NCBI GenBank assembly: GCA_938014945.1
Contig: CALLQH010000089.1
Location: forward strand, 1 to 41,175
Length of the DNA stretch: 41,175 nucleotides
Direction: 5' to 3'
DNA from: an uncultured bacterium
GTDB taxonomy: Bacteria > Pseudomonadota > Alphaproteobacteria > SP197
In this document: positions 32,841 to 41,173 of the stretch, piece by piece
How positions within the stretch are numbered: the first letter of the stretch is position 1
How the letters are laid out: the number at the start of each line of letters is the position of its first letter
Translations under genes and position numbers: made by a program
The notes under the pieces: generated by a model
What the model saw: the letters and a program-made list of their open reading frames with translations, nothing else
Told to the model about the DNA's origin: nothing
The model's database searches: none

Positions 32841-32869
32841 AACATATGTCAGGGGCGCGGTCGAAACAA
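32841..32869 (-). promoter_or_regulatory. Putative tRNA-Arg promoter
   Basis: Minus strand TTGTTT (32864-32869), 17-bp spacer, TATGTT (32841-32846), with transcription starting only a few bases before the tRNA. The match to consensus is moderate. Confidence 0.4.
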
Positions 32870-32885
32870 GCCGCGCCGGGCGGGC

Positions 32886-33419
<534 letters not shown>

Positions 33420-33439
33420 CGTTTACCCCTCCTCGCAGT

Positions 33440-34396
33440 CTAGTCCGCGTCCGGGGCCGGCGGCGCGGGCTTGTCGCTGGTCAGGGCGACGAAGATGTCC
33501 TCCAGGTCGCCCTCGGTGGTGGAGAGATCGGCGATGGTGAGACCGGCCTGGCGGATACGTGCGAGCACGTCCTCCATCTGGGCCTCGCTGGGCTTGTAAC
33601 GGATCTGCAGGCGCCCGTTGGGCGTGACCTTGGCGTCGAGCCCCGCCAGGGATGCAGGCAGTTCGCTGATGCGCTCCTCGGTGCGCAGCATCAGCATCTT
33701 GGTATCCAGCCGGTGTTTCAGGCCCGATGGGGTGTCGCGCACCACCAGTTCGCCGTGGTTGATGATGGCGATCTCGTCGCAGAAGCGCTCGGCCTCTTCC
33801 AGATAATGGGTCGTCAGCAGGATGGTGACGCCGGCCTCGTTGAGCTTGCGGACGTAGGCCCAGAAGCTGCGCCGCAGTTCCACATCGACACCCGCGGTGG
33901 GTTCGTCGAGCACGATCACGGGTGGCGAGTGGACCATCGCCTTGGCGACAAGCAGGCGCCGGCGCATGCCGCCCGAAAGACGCCGCGCATAGGTATCGGC
34001 CTGCTCGGAAAGGCCGACGGCCTCGAGGATCTCGTCGGTGCGGCGCGATTTCTTCGGCACGCCGTAGAGACCGGCCTGCAGTTCCATCGCCTCGCGCGGC
34101 GAGAAGAAGGGATCGATGTTGAGTTCCTGGGGCACGACGCCGATGGAGCGCTTGGCCTCCCGCGGGTTCTTCGTGATGTCCCAGTCCCAGATGCGGGCCT
34201 CGCCACCGGACTTGATGACCAGCCCGGCGAGGATGTTGATCATGGTCGACTTGCCGGCACCGTTGGGGCCCAGCAGGCCGAAAAAGGCGCCGCGGGGCAC
34301 CTGCAGGTCGATGCCTTTCAGCGCCTGCTTGGCCTTGGGGCCCTTGCCGTAGGTCTTGGTCAGTCCGCGGATGTCGATGGCGAGATCAGGAAGCAT
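33440..34396 (-). CDS. ABC-2 type transporter ATP-binding protein
   Basis: A 318-aa ATPase of the multidrug/export ABC-2 class. Walker A GLLGPNGAGKST, Q-loop VVPQELNIDPFF, signature RRLSGGMRRRLLVAKAM, Walker B VIVLDEPTAGVD and H-loop LLTTHYLEEAE are all intact. The C-terminal 90 residues form the regulatory extension common to this class. No permease gene adjoins it in this window, so the membrane partner is elsewhere. The ATG at 34396 has no ribosome-binding site but has a -10-like TATAAC 7 nt upstream, so a leaderless transcript is possible. The very long frame upstream of the start is a shadow. Confidence 0.93.
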   Translation of the reverse strand: MLPDLAIDIRGLTKTYGKGPKAKQALKGIDLQVPRGAFFGLLGPNGAGKSTMINILAGLVIKSGGEARIWDWDITKNPREAKRSIGVVPQELNIDPFFSPREAMELQAGLYGVPKKSRRTDEILEAVGLSEQADTYARRLSGGMRRRLLVAKAMVHSPPVIVLDEPTAGVDVELRRSFWAYVRKLNEAGVTILLTTHYLEEAERFCDEIAIINHGELVVRDTPSGLKHRLDTKMLMLRTEERISELPASLAGLDAKVTPNGRLQIRYKPSEAQMEDVLARIRQAGLTIADLSTTEGDLEDIFVALTSDKPAPPAPDAD

Positions 34397-34403
34397 GGCG
34401 GGC

Positions 34404-34409
34404 GTTATA
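34404..34409 (-). promoter_or_regulatory. -10 box suggesting a leaderless ABC ATPase mRNA
   Basis: TATAAC on the minus strand ends 7 nt before the start codon, so transcription would begin at or next to the A of ATG. No ribosome-binding site is visible. The -35 region is weak. Confidence 0.35.
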
Positions 34410-34458
34410 CACGATCCCGCCCCGGCGTCCCCACCCCGCCGACGCGGCCTTTCCACAA

Positions 34459-34498
34459 CTGTCACGTTGCCGACGCAGGATCGTCGAGCCGGTGTCAC
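34459..34498 (+). promoter_or_regulatory. Possible Pho box upstream of phoD
   Basis: CTGTCAC (34459-34465) and GTGTCAC (34492-34498) lie 33 bp apart, three times the 11-bp period of PhoB half-sites. The two units between them (CCGACGC, TCGTCGA) are weak. The site is 51-90 bp before the phoD start, the right place for phosphate control. Confidence 0.3.
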
Positions 34499-34549
34499 GG
34501 CCTCAAAGCAGGTTGGCGTTCCCGCCAGCCCAGCAACAGGAGCCCGCCA

Positions 34550-36103
34550 ATGACCCGCCGACCCTTCGACCTTTCCCGCCGCAGCCTGGTGAAGGGGGTA
34601 GCCGTAACCGGCGCCCTGGGCGCCATGCTGGCCGCCCGCCGCGCGCCCGCCCAGACGGTGGGCGACCGTCCCGTCATCACCAACGGCGTGCAGTCGGGCG
34701 ATGTCTCGGGCGGCAATGCGGTGATCTGGTCGCGCACCGACCGGCCCAGCCGCATGATCGTCGACTACGCCACGACCGAATCGATGGCCAACGTGCAGCG
34801 CGTGGTGAGCCCGCTGGTGCTGGAGTCCAGCGACTTCACAGCCAAGGTCGCCCTGGAGAACCTGCCCGCCGGCCAGACCGTGTTCTACCGCGTCGCCTTC
34901 GAGGATCTCGCCAACCCCGGCGTGATGAGCGAGCAGGCCACAGGGCGCCTGCGCACGCCCGGCACCGGCGACATCAGCTTCACCTGGTCGGGCGACACCG
35001 CCGGCCAGGGCTGGGGCATCGACGAGGCCCGCGGCGGCATGACGATCTACGAGACCATGCGCACCCATAACCCCGATTTCTTCCTGCACAGTGGCGACAC
35101 CATCTATGCCGACGGTCCGCTGAAGGAAGAGGTCGAGCTGGCCGACGGCACGATGTGGCGCAACATCGTGATCCCGGAGAAGACCAAGGTCGCCGAGACG
35201 CTCGCCGAATACCGCGGCAACTTCCGCTACAACCTGATGGATACCAACGTGCGGGCGCTGGCCGCCGAGGTGCCCATGCTGGTGCAGTGGGACGACCACG
35301 AGACGCTGAACAACTGGTATCCCGGCGAGATGCTGCTGGCCGACGACCGCTACACGGTAAAGTCCTCCAGCCTGCTGGCCGCCAACTCGCGCCAGGCGTT
35401 CTTCGAATACATGCCGATCCGCACCGATCCCTCGGGCGCGATGCGCGTGCAGCGGGTGATCCGCCGCGGCGCCATGCTCGACATCTTCTTCCTCGACATG
35501 CGCACCTATCGCGGCCCCAACACGCCCAACCGCGAAGAGGGCGGCACGCCGTTCCTGGGCGCCCAGCAGATCGCCTGGCTCAAGCGCGAACTGCTGAACT
35601 CCAAGGCCACCTGGAAGGCCATCGCCTCGGACATGCCGATCGGCCTGATGGTGGCCGACGGCGAGACCAACTTCGAGGCTGTGGCCAACGGCGACGGCCC
35701 GGCCCTGGGCCGGGAGGTGGAGATGGCGGGCCTGCTGCGCTTCATCCGCGATGCCGGCATCCGCAACGTCGTCTGGTTCACCGCCGACGTGCACTACACC
35801 GCCGCACACCGCTACGATCCCAACGGCGCACAGTTCACGGAATTCGCGCCGTTCTGGGAGTTCGTCTCCGGCCCGCTCAATGCCGGCACCTACGGCCCCA
35901 ACGCCCTCGACAACACCTTCGGGCCGCAGGTCGTCTATCAGAAGGCCCCGGCCGAGGGTCAGGCCAACCTGCCGCCCAGCGACGGCCTGCAGTTCTTCGG
36001 CCATGTCCGCATCGACGGCGCCACCCAGGTGATGACCGTGACCCTGCGGGACGCCGCCGACAACGCCCTGTGGTCCATCGACCTGGAGCCCGAGCTCGCC
36101 TGA
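34550..36103 (+). CDS. phoD: Alkaline phosphatase D (PhoD), Tat-exported
   Basis: A 517-aa extracytoplasmic phosphodiesterase/phosphomonoesterase with Ca2+ and Fe3+ at its active site in studied homologues. The twin-arginine signal SRRSLVKGVAVTGALGAML is followed by an AQT cleavage region. The N-terminal PhoD domain starts near ITNGVQSGDVSGGNAVIWSRTD. Metal-binding segments are FTWSGDTAGQGWG, FFLHSGDTIYAD, QWDDHETLNNW and VVWFTADVHYTAAHRYDP. It releases phosphate from phosphomono- and diesters, including phospholipids and teichoic-like polymers. The ATG at 34550 follows CAGGAG. A possible Pho box lies upstream; a hairpin follows. Confidence 0.94.
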   Translation: MTRRPFDLSRRSLVKGVAVTGALGAMLAARRAPAQTVGDRPVITNGVQSGDVSGGNAVIWSRTDRPSRMIVDYATTESMANVQRVVSPLVLESSDFTAKVALENLPAGQTVFYRVAFEDLANPGVMSEQATGRLRTPGTGDISFTWSGDTAGQGWGIDEARGGMTIYETMRTHNPDFFLHSGDTIYADGPLKEEVELADGTMWRNIVIPEKTKVAETLAEYRGNFRYNLMDTNVRALAAEVPMLVQWDDHETLNNWYPGEMLLADDRYTVKSSSLLAANSRQAFFEYMPIRTDPSGAMRVQRVIRRGAMLDIFFLDMRTYRGPNTPNREEGGTPFLGAQQIAWLKRELLNSKATWKAIASDMPIGLMVADGETNFEAVANGDGPALGREVEMAGLLRFIRDAGIRNVVWFTADVHYTAAHRYDPNGAQFTEFAPFWEFVSGPLNAGTYGPNALDNTFGPQVVYQKAPAEGQANLPPSDGLQFFGHVRIDGATQVMTVTLRDAADNALWSIDLEPELA

Positions 36104-36117
36104 GCCTGGGGGTCCGC

Positions 36118-36151
36118 CGCTTCCGGTCCCTTCCCCCCGGGGCCGGAAGCG
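36118..36151 (+). terminator. Hairpin after phoD
   Basis: Perfect 9-bp stem CGCTTCCGG / CCGGAAGCG enclosing a C-rich, G-rich 16-nt region that can pair further. It lies 15 nt after the phoD stop. No U tract. Confidence 0.5.
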
Positions 36152-36214
36152 CGCGGGCGTTGCCATCGCGGGCGTCCTGCGTATGATCCGGGCCATCAGC
36201 CTTGAGGAAACGCC

Positions 36215-36448
36215 ATGCCGATCGAGCCGCCGGAAGTGATCCAGAGCCCAGACGCCAAGGTCGTCTGCAGCGGCAGCGGCGGCGCGCTCGGCCACCCCAA
36301 GGTCTATTACGACCTGCACACCCACGGCTACATCGACTGCGGCTATTGCGACCGCCGCTTCGTTTGGATGAAACATCCCGCCGCCGCGGCAATCCTCGCC
36401 GGCCATCCTCCGGTCGATCACGACAAGGAACTGACCGGGCGCACCTGA
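36215..36448 (+). CDS. Zinc-finger protein of the NDUFS6/zf-CHCC family
   Basis: A 77-aa protein homologous to the C-terminal domain of the mitochondrial complex I subunit NDUFS6. The zinc ligands are in VVCSGSGGALGHPKVYYDL (Cys, His) and YIDCGYCDRRF (two Cys), the CHCC pattern. In alphaproteobacteria such proteins are thought to join or assemble respiratory complex I; this is known for Paracoccus-type enzymes and inferred here. The start at 36215 follows GAGGAAA. It is unlinked to nuo genes in this window. Confidence 0.88.
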   Translation: MPIEPPEVIQSPDAKVVCSGSGGALGHPKVYYDLHTHGYIDCGYCDRRFVWMKHPAAAAILAGHPPVDHDKELTGRT

Positions 36449-36461
36449 GCGCCCATCTGCC

Positions 36462-36715
36462 TCAGATCTCCACCTGAAGGCCGAGTTCGACCACCCGCCG
36501 GGCGGGATGCGGTAGAAGACCGTGGGCCGAGGCGCACCGGCACCGGCACGTTGGGCGATTGCATGAAGCCGTGGCTGACGGTGAGGCGGCAGAAGCCCTG
36601 TTCAAGCCTTTCGTTCACAAGACGCTCGGCGGTGGGCACGCGCGGTTCGTCGCGCACCTCCGTCAGCAGCATGGCCGGCATCGCCTGGCCGCCGGCCTTC
36701 TTCACTTCGGCGCCA
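36462..36715 (-). pseudogene. kup: Decayed C-terminal remnant of a Kup potassium transporter
   Basis: The 350-nt gap between the zinc-finger gene and polA holds the degraded tail of a kup (trkD) gene on the minus strand. The frame around 36532-36672 reads MLLTEVRDEPRVPTAERL and then GFCRLTVSHGFMQSPNVPVPVR, the Kup cytoplasmic domain. After an internal deletion of perhaps 60 codons, TVFYRIPP follows in a second frame and RVVELGLQVEI-stop in a third, one base missing between them; the latter is the usual Kup C terminus of this group. The roughly 500 N-terminal residues are absent. Only about 80 codons of the usual 630 survive. This explains the long junk frame that runs through polA on this strand. 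Confidence 0.75.
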
Positions 36716-36786
36716 TGGGCGGCCCCGGTTGCTGACAGGGTTGTAACGCACGCAACAGGGTCTCGTTCAATCGGCCCGGAGGCTGC

Positions 36787-36792
36787 TAGAGT
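36787..36792 (+). promoter_or_regulatory. Weak -10 element, possible leaderless polA start
   Basis: TAGAGT ends 6 nt before the polA ATG, with no clear ribosome-binding site and no good -35. The geometry is like that of leaderless genes, but support is thin. Confidence 0.25.
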
Positions 36793-36798
36793 GCCGCC

Positions 36799-39567
36799 AT
36801 GGCCGATACACCCAGACACGTCTACCTGATCGACGGCTCCGGATTCATCTTCCGGGCCTTCCACGCCCTGCCCCCCATGACCCGTTCGGACGGAACGCCG
36901 GTCAACGCGGTGATGGGCTTCTGCAACATGCTGATCAAGCTGATCGACGGCACCGACGCCGATCACATCGCCTGCATCTTCGACTACAGCGCGAAGACCT
37001 TCCGCAACGAGATCTACGATCAGTACAAGGCCCAGCGGCCCGATCCGCCCGAGGAGCTGATTCCCCAGTTCCCCCTGCTGCGCGAGGCGGCCAAGGCCTT
37101 CAACCTGCCCGTCATCGAGATGGAGGGCTGGGAGGCCGACGACATCATCGCGACCTACACGCGCATCGCGCGCGAGGCGGGCGCGGAGGTGACCATCGTC
37201 TCCTCCGACAAGGACCTGATGCAGCTCATCGAGGACGGCGTCGTCATGTACGACGGCCTGAAGGGCAAGGAAATCCGCGCGCCCGAGGTGATGGAGAAGT
37301 TCGGCGTTGCCCCCGACAAGGTGGTCGAGGTGCAGGCGCTGGCGGGCGATTCGGTCGACAACGTGCCGGGCGTGCCCGGCATCGGCATCAAGACCGCGGC
37401 CCAGCTCATCAACGAATACGGCGATCTCGAAAACCTGCTGGCCCACGCCGAGGAGATCAAGCAGCCCAAGCGGCGCGAGAACCTGATCGAACATGCCGAG
37501 ATGGCGCGCATCTCCCGCAGGCTGGTCCTGCTGGAACGCAATACCCCGGTGCCTGACGGCCTGGAGACCCTGAAGCGGCGCGAGCCCGATGCCGAGTCCC
37601 TGCTGGGTTTCCTGCGCTCCCAGGAGTTCCGCACGCTGACCAACCGGGCCGAGACCTGGCTGGGCGTGCGCGCCGACGCGGCCGAGGCCGCCGCGGCGGG
37701 CGAGGATGGCGCTGCCGAGAAGCCGACCGCCGCCGAAGCCGCCGCGGCCGCGGGTTACGAACTGGTGCAGACCATGGAGGCGCTGGAACGCGCCATCGCC
37801 GAAGCCCACCGCACGGGTGTGATGGCGCTCGACACCGAGACGACCTCGCTCGATCCGATGCTTGCCGAACTGGTCGGTATCTCCACGAGCACGGCTTCGG
37901 GCAGCGGCTGCTACATCCCCGTGGGCCATCGCCAGCGCGATGCCTTCGACGCCAAGCCCGAACAGCTTGCGCTGGACGACGTGATCGCCGCGCTGAAACC
38001 GCTGCTCATCGATCCTTCCGTGCTGAAGGTGGGGCAGAACATCAAGTACGACCTGGTGGTGCTGCGCCGCTACGGCCTGGATGTCACCCCACTCGACGAC
38101 ACCATGCTGCTCTCCTACGTGCTGGAGGGCGGCAAGCACGACCACAAGATGGATTCGCTGGCCCAGCTTTACCTCGGCCGCTCGACGATTCCCTTCAAGG
38201 AGGTCGCCGGCACGGGCAAGAATCAGATCACCTTCGATCATGTGCCGCTTGACCGCGCCCGCGACTACGCCGCCGAGGACGCCGACATCACCCTTTCCCT
38301 GTGGCAGCACCTGAAGCCGCGCCTGGCGACCGAGAAGGTGACGACGGTCTACGAGACGGTGGAGCGCCCCCTGATCCCGGTCATCGCGCAGATGGAGAAG
38401 GAGGGCATCAAGGTCGACCGCACGGAGCTGGAGCGCCTGTCGGGCACCTTCGCCACGCGCATCGACGCCCTGGAGAAGGAAATCCACGGCCTGGCCGGCC
38501 ATGCCTTCACCATCGGCAGCCCCAAGCAGCTGGGCGAGGTCCTGTTCGACGAAATGGGCCTGGACGGTGGCGGCAAGAAGGGCAAGTCGGGCGCCTACAC
38601 GACATCGGCCGACGTGCTGGAGACCCTGGCGGCGCAGGGCCACGCCCTGCCCGAAAAGGTGCTGGAGTGGCGCCAGCTTTCCAAGCTCAAGAGCACCTAT
38701 ACCGATACCCTGGTGACGCAGATCAACCCGCAGACCGGGCGTGTCCACACCTCGTTCTCGATGGCCGCGGCCTCCACCGGGCGGCTGGCCTCATCGGACC
38801 CCAACCTGCAGAACATTCCGGTGCGGACCGAGGAGGGCCGGCGCATCCGCACCGCCTTCATCGCCGAGAAGGACCATCTGCTGCTTTCGGCCGACTACTC
38901 CCAGATCGAACTGCGCCTGCTCGCCCACGTCGCCGACATCGGAACGCTCAAAGACGCCTTCCGCGACGGCCTCGACATTCATGCCATGACGGCCAGCCAG
39001 GTCTTCGGCGTGCCGCTGGAGCAGATGGACGGCGAGACCCGGCGCAAGGCCAAGGCGATCAACTTCGGCATCATCTACGGCATCAGCGCCTTCGGCCTTG
39101 CCCGCCAGCTCGGCATCGGGCGTGACGAATCCAAGGCCTATATCGACGCCTACTTCGAGAAGTATCCCGGCATCCGCGACTACATGGAGCGGACCAAGAA
39201 ACAGGCGCGCGAGGCCGGCTACGTCACCACCCTGTTCGGGCGGAAATGCCATGTGCCCGGCATCAACGACAAGAACCCCTCGACACGCGGCTTCTACGAA
39301 CGTGCCGCCATCAACGCGCCGCTGCAGGGCTCGGCCGCCGACATCATCAAGCGCGCCATGATCAAGGTGCCCGGCGCGCTCGCCGATGCCGGCCTGAAGG
39401 CGCGCATGCTGCTGCAGGTCCACGACGAACTGCTCTTCGAGGTGCCGCAGGACGAGGCCGAAAAGACCGCCGCGCTCGCCAAGAAGGTGATGGAGGACGC
39501 CGCGCACCTCTCCGTGCCGCTGACGGTGGAAACGGGCTTCGGCAAGAACTGGACCGAGGCGCACTGA
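36799..39567 (+). CDS. polA: DNA polymerase I
   Basis: A 922-aa polymerase that fills gaps and removes RNA primers. Three domains are intact. The 5'-3' exonuclease (1-300) starts with VYLIDGSGFIFRAFHALP and includes EMEGWEADDIIAT and SDKDLMQL. The 3'-5' exonuclease (about 320-520) has its DEDD residues in ALDTETTSLDP, VGQNIKYDL, TMLLSYVL and YAAEDADIT, so proofreading should be active. The polymerase has STGRLASSDPNLQNIP, LSADYSQIELRLLAH (motif A), RRKAKAINFGIIYG (O helix, motif B) and LLQVHDELLFEVP (motif C). A linker around residue 295-320 is Ala/Glu-rich. It lies alone, just after the kup remnant. Confidence 0.97.
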   Translation: MADTPRHVYLIDGSGFIFRAFHALPPMTRSDGTPVNAVMGFCNMLIKLIDGTDADHIACIFDYSAKTFRNEIYDQYKAQRPDPPEELIPQFPLLREAAKAFNLPVIEMEGWEADDIIATYTRIAREAGAEVTIVSSDKDLMQLIEDGVVMYDGLKGKEIRAPEVMEKFGVAPDKVVEVQALAGDSVDNVPGVPGIGIKTAAQLINEYGDLENLLAHAEEIKQPKRRENLIEHAEMARISRRLVLLERNTPVPDGLETLKRREPDAESLLGFLRSQEFRTLTNRAETWLGVRADAAEAAAAGEDGAAEKPTAAEAAAAAGYELVQTMEALERAIAEAHRTGVMALDTETTSLDPMLAELVGISTSTASGSGCYIPVGHRQRDAFDAKPEQLALDDVIAALKPLLIDPSVLKVGQNIKYDLVVLRRYGLDVTPLDDTMLLSYVLEGGKHDHKMDSLAQLYLGRSTIPFKEVAGTGKNQITFDHVPLDRARDYAAEDADITLSLWQHLKPRLATEKVTTVYETVERPLIPVIAQMEKEGIKVDRTELERLSGTFATRIDALEKEIHGLAGHAFTIGSPKQLGEVLFDEMGLDGGGKKGKSGAYTTSADVLETLAAQGHALPEKVLEWRQLSKLKSTYTDTLVTQINPQTGRVHTSFSMAAASTGRLASSDPNLQNIPVRTEEGRRIRTAFIAEKDHLLLSADYSQIELRLLAHVADIGTLKDAFRDGLDIHAMTASQVFGVPLEQMDGETRRKAKAINFGIIYGISAFGLARQLGIGRDESKAYIDAYFEKYPGIRDYMERTKKQAREAGYVTTLFGRKCHVPGINDKNPSTRGFYERAAINAPLQGSAADIIKRAMIKVPGALADAGLKARMLLQVHDELLFEVPQDEAEKTAALAKKVMEDAAHLSVPLTVETGFGKNWTEAH

Positions 39568-39598
39568 GGCGGAGAGGCCCGCGGCTTCGCTTTCGCCG

Positions 39599-40345
39599 TC
39601 AGTCCTTGCCGCCGCAGCAGTGATGGCCGCCCCCGGCATCGTCGTAGCGGTCGTGGTGGCGCACCCAGTCGCCGAGATCGCGGTTCGGGCCGGTTTCGTT
39701 GCGCCCCAGGGGTGCGATGTCGAGATAGGCATAGACGCCCATCATGGCCTCGTCGCCGCGGGCATAGGTCGAATAGGTGTGGAAGACCGTGCCGTCGCCA
39801 TCGCGGAAGAAGGCGCTGGTGCCGCCGTAGTCCTCCCCCTCCGGCTTGCAGGTCCGGTAGTTGTAGACCGCCTCGCCGCGGGCCATTTCATCGGGCGTGA
39901 ACGAGACGCCGAAGTCGAAGTTGAAGGTGCTTGGCGCCGAGGAATACCAGCGGAAACTCCAGCCCATGCGCTGCTTGAAGGGCGCGATCCGGCTCCATGG
40001 CGCGCGCGAGACGGCGGCGAAGGAGACGCCGCGATGTTCGAGGTGCAGGCGCGCGCCGTCGACATGGTCGGCGGTGAGCGAGCAGCCGGGGCAGCCCTCC
40101 TCCCAGTCGGGTCCGAACATGAAGTGCTGGACGATGAGCTGGCTGCGGCCCTGGAAGAGCGCGTCGAAGCCGACACGGCCCTCGGGCCCCTCGAAGATAT
40201 AGTCCTTATCGATGCGTACCCAGGGCAGGGCCAGGCGGGCGGCGCGCAGGGCGTCGCGCTCGCGGGTATGGGCCTTTTCGCGCTCCAGCAGGGCGATGCG
40301 CGCGGCGAGCCAGTCCTCGCGGGAGGCAACAGGGTGGTCGGTCAT
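39599..40345 (-). CDS. DUF899 thioredoxin-like protein
   Basis: A 248-aa protein of the DUF899 family, which has a thioredoxin-like fold. The N terminus HPVASREDWLAARIALLEREKAHTR and ALPWVRIDKDYIFEGPEG are characteristic. The cysteine motif is FGPDWEEGCPGCSLTADH, and SRAPWSRIAPFKQRMGWSFRW follows. The last residues GGGHHCCGGKD are a His/Cys cluster that might bind metal. Catalytic function is unknown. The ATG at 40345 has GGAG 8 nt upstream; the frame from 40411 overlaps the previous gene. Third gene of the arsR-SRPBCC-DUF899 unit, 20 nt after SRPBCC. Confidence 0.88.
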   Translation of the reverse strand: MTDHPVASREDWLAARIALLEREKAHTRERDALRAARLALPWVRIDKDYIFEGPEGRVGFDALFQGRSQLIVQHFMFGPDWEEGCPGCSLTADHVDGARLHLEHRGVSFAAVSRAPWSRIAPFKQRMGWSFRWYSSAPSTFNFDFGVSFTPDEMARGEAVYNYRTCKPEGEDYGGTSAFFRDGDGTVFHTYSTYARGDEAMMGVYAYLDIAPLGRNETGPNRDLGDWVRHHDRYDDAGGGHHCCGGKD

Positions 40346-40365
40346 GGGTGCAGCTCCGGCAGGTA

Positions 40366-40797
40366 TCAGAGGGACAACAGGTGATCGAGACGGTCGAGCG
40401 CCATCGTCCAACCGCTACGGTGATCGTTGCGCGCCTTCTCGTCGGCGAACATCGCGTGGGTCAGGGTGAGCATGGTGCCGTCGCCATCCGGGTGCAGGTC
40501 GATGGTGACCTCTGACTCCCGCTCGGGCGTCGACTTCCAGGCCCAGGTGAAGACGAGCTTCCGGTCGGGCTCAATGGCGCGATAGACGCCGCTGACATCG
40601 TGGCGCTGGCCGTCGGCCGTGCAGAAGGCGACGTGAAAGCGCCCGCCGACCCGCAGGTCCGCTTCGGCGACCAGAGTCGGACCGTCATCGATGCCCCACC
40701 ACGCCATCATCTTCTCCGGCATCGTCCAGGCGCGGAAGACGCGCGCGGGCGGCGCCTTCAGGCGGCGGCGCAGGGTGAGGCTGGGGCGTTCATCCAT
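40366..40797 (-). CDS. SRPBCC (AHSA1-type) ligand-binding protein
   Basis: A 143-aa START-like protein. The family signature is LTLRRRLKAPPARVFRAWTMPEKMMAWWG, followed by DLRVGGRFHVAF, GVYRAIEPDRKLVFTWAW and a C-terminal helix SGWTMALDRLDHLLSL. Such proteins bind hydrophobic ligands and are commonly paired with an ArsR regulator, as here. The ATG at 40797 lies inside the end of arsR (8-nt overlap), with GGAGG upstream, indicating translational coupling. Confidence 0.9.
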   Translation of the reverse strand: MDERPSLTLRRRLKAPPARVFRAWTMPEKMMAWWGIDDGPTLVAEADLRVGGRFHVAFCTADGQRHDVSGVYRAIEPDRKLVFTWAWKSTPERESEVTIDLHPDGDGTMLTLTHAMFADEKARNDHRSGWTMALDRLDHLLSL

Positions 40798-41137
40798 CGT
40801 CGTCCTCCTCGGCCTCGACAAAGGCGGCCAGGCGATCAAGCTGGTTGTTCCAGTAGGCGCTGTAGCGTTCCAGCCAGGCCATCGCCTCGGCCATCGGCGC
40901 GGCCTCCAGCCGGCAGGTCACGGTACGCCCGATCTTCTCGCGGCTGACGAGACCGGCGTTACCGAGCACGTCGAGGTGTTTCATCACCGCCGGCAGGCTG
41001 ATGGCGAAGGGCCGGGCCAGTTCGCTGACCGACAGGCCGTCCACCTCCCCTTCCAGCCGCGCCAGAAGGGCGCGGCGCGTGGGATCGGCAAGGGCGGCGA
41101 AGGTGCGGTCGAGTGCGGCAGACGATTGGTTAACCAT
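40790..41137 (-). CDS. ArsR-family winged-helix regulator
   Basis: A 115-aa repressor with a winged helix: TFAALADPTRRALLARLEGEVDGLSVSELARPFAISLPAVMKHLDVLGNAGLVSREKIGRTVTCRLEA. The metal-binding cysteines of true ArsR/SmtB sensors are absent, so it probably senses something else, as in other ArsR-AHSA1 pairs. The ATG at 41137 gives the normal N terminus (MVNQSSAALDRTFAAL). It has no ribosome-binding site and sits inside the GTTAAC repeat, with a promoter that places the transcript start at the ATG. Two genes follow in the operon. Confidence 0.9.
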   Translation of the reverse strand: MVNQSSAALDRTFAALADPTRRALLARLEGEVDGLSVSELARPFAISLPAVMKHLDVLGNAGLVSREKIGRTVTCRLEAAPMAEAMAWLERYSAYWNNQLDRLAAFVEAEEDDDG

Positions 41138-41173
41138 GCTGTTAACTATCTTCGCACTGCTTCGCCTCGTCAA
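41129..41173 (-). promoter_or_regulatory. arsR promoter with overlapping GTTAAC repeat
   Basis: Minus strand TTGACG (41168-41173), 17-bp spacer, GATAGT (41145-41150). A start near 41138 coincides with the ATG, so the mRNA would be leaderless. Two GTTAAC boxes (41129-41134 and 41141-41146), 12 bp centre to centre, flank the start codon, and one overlaps the -10 box. This is a likely autoregulatory operator. Confidence 0.55.

Noticed and set aside
36418..38748. A 776-codon minus-strand frame across polA
   Set aside because: Only its last part has meaning, as the kup remnant; the rest is antisense of polA.
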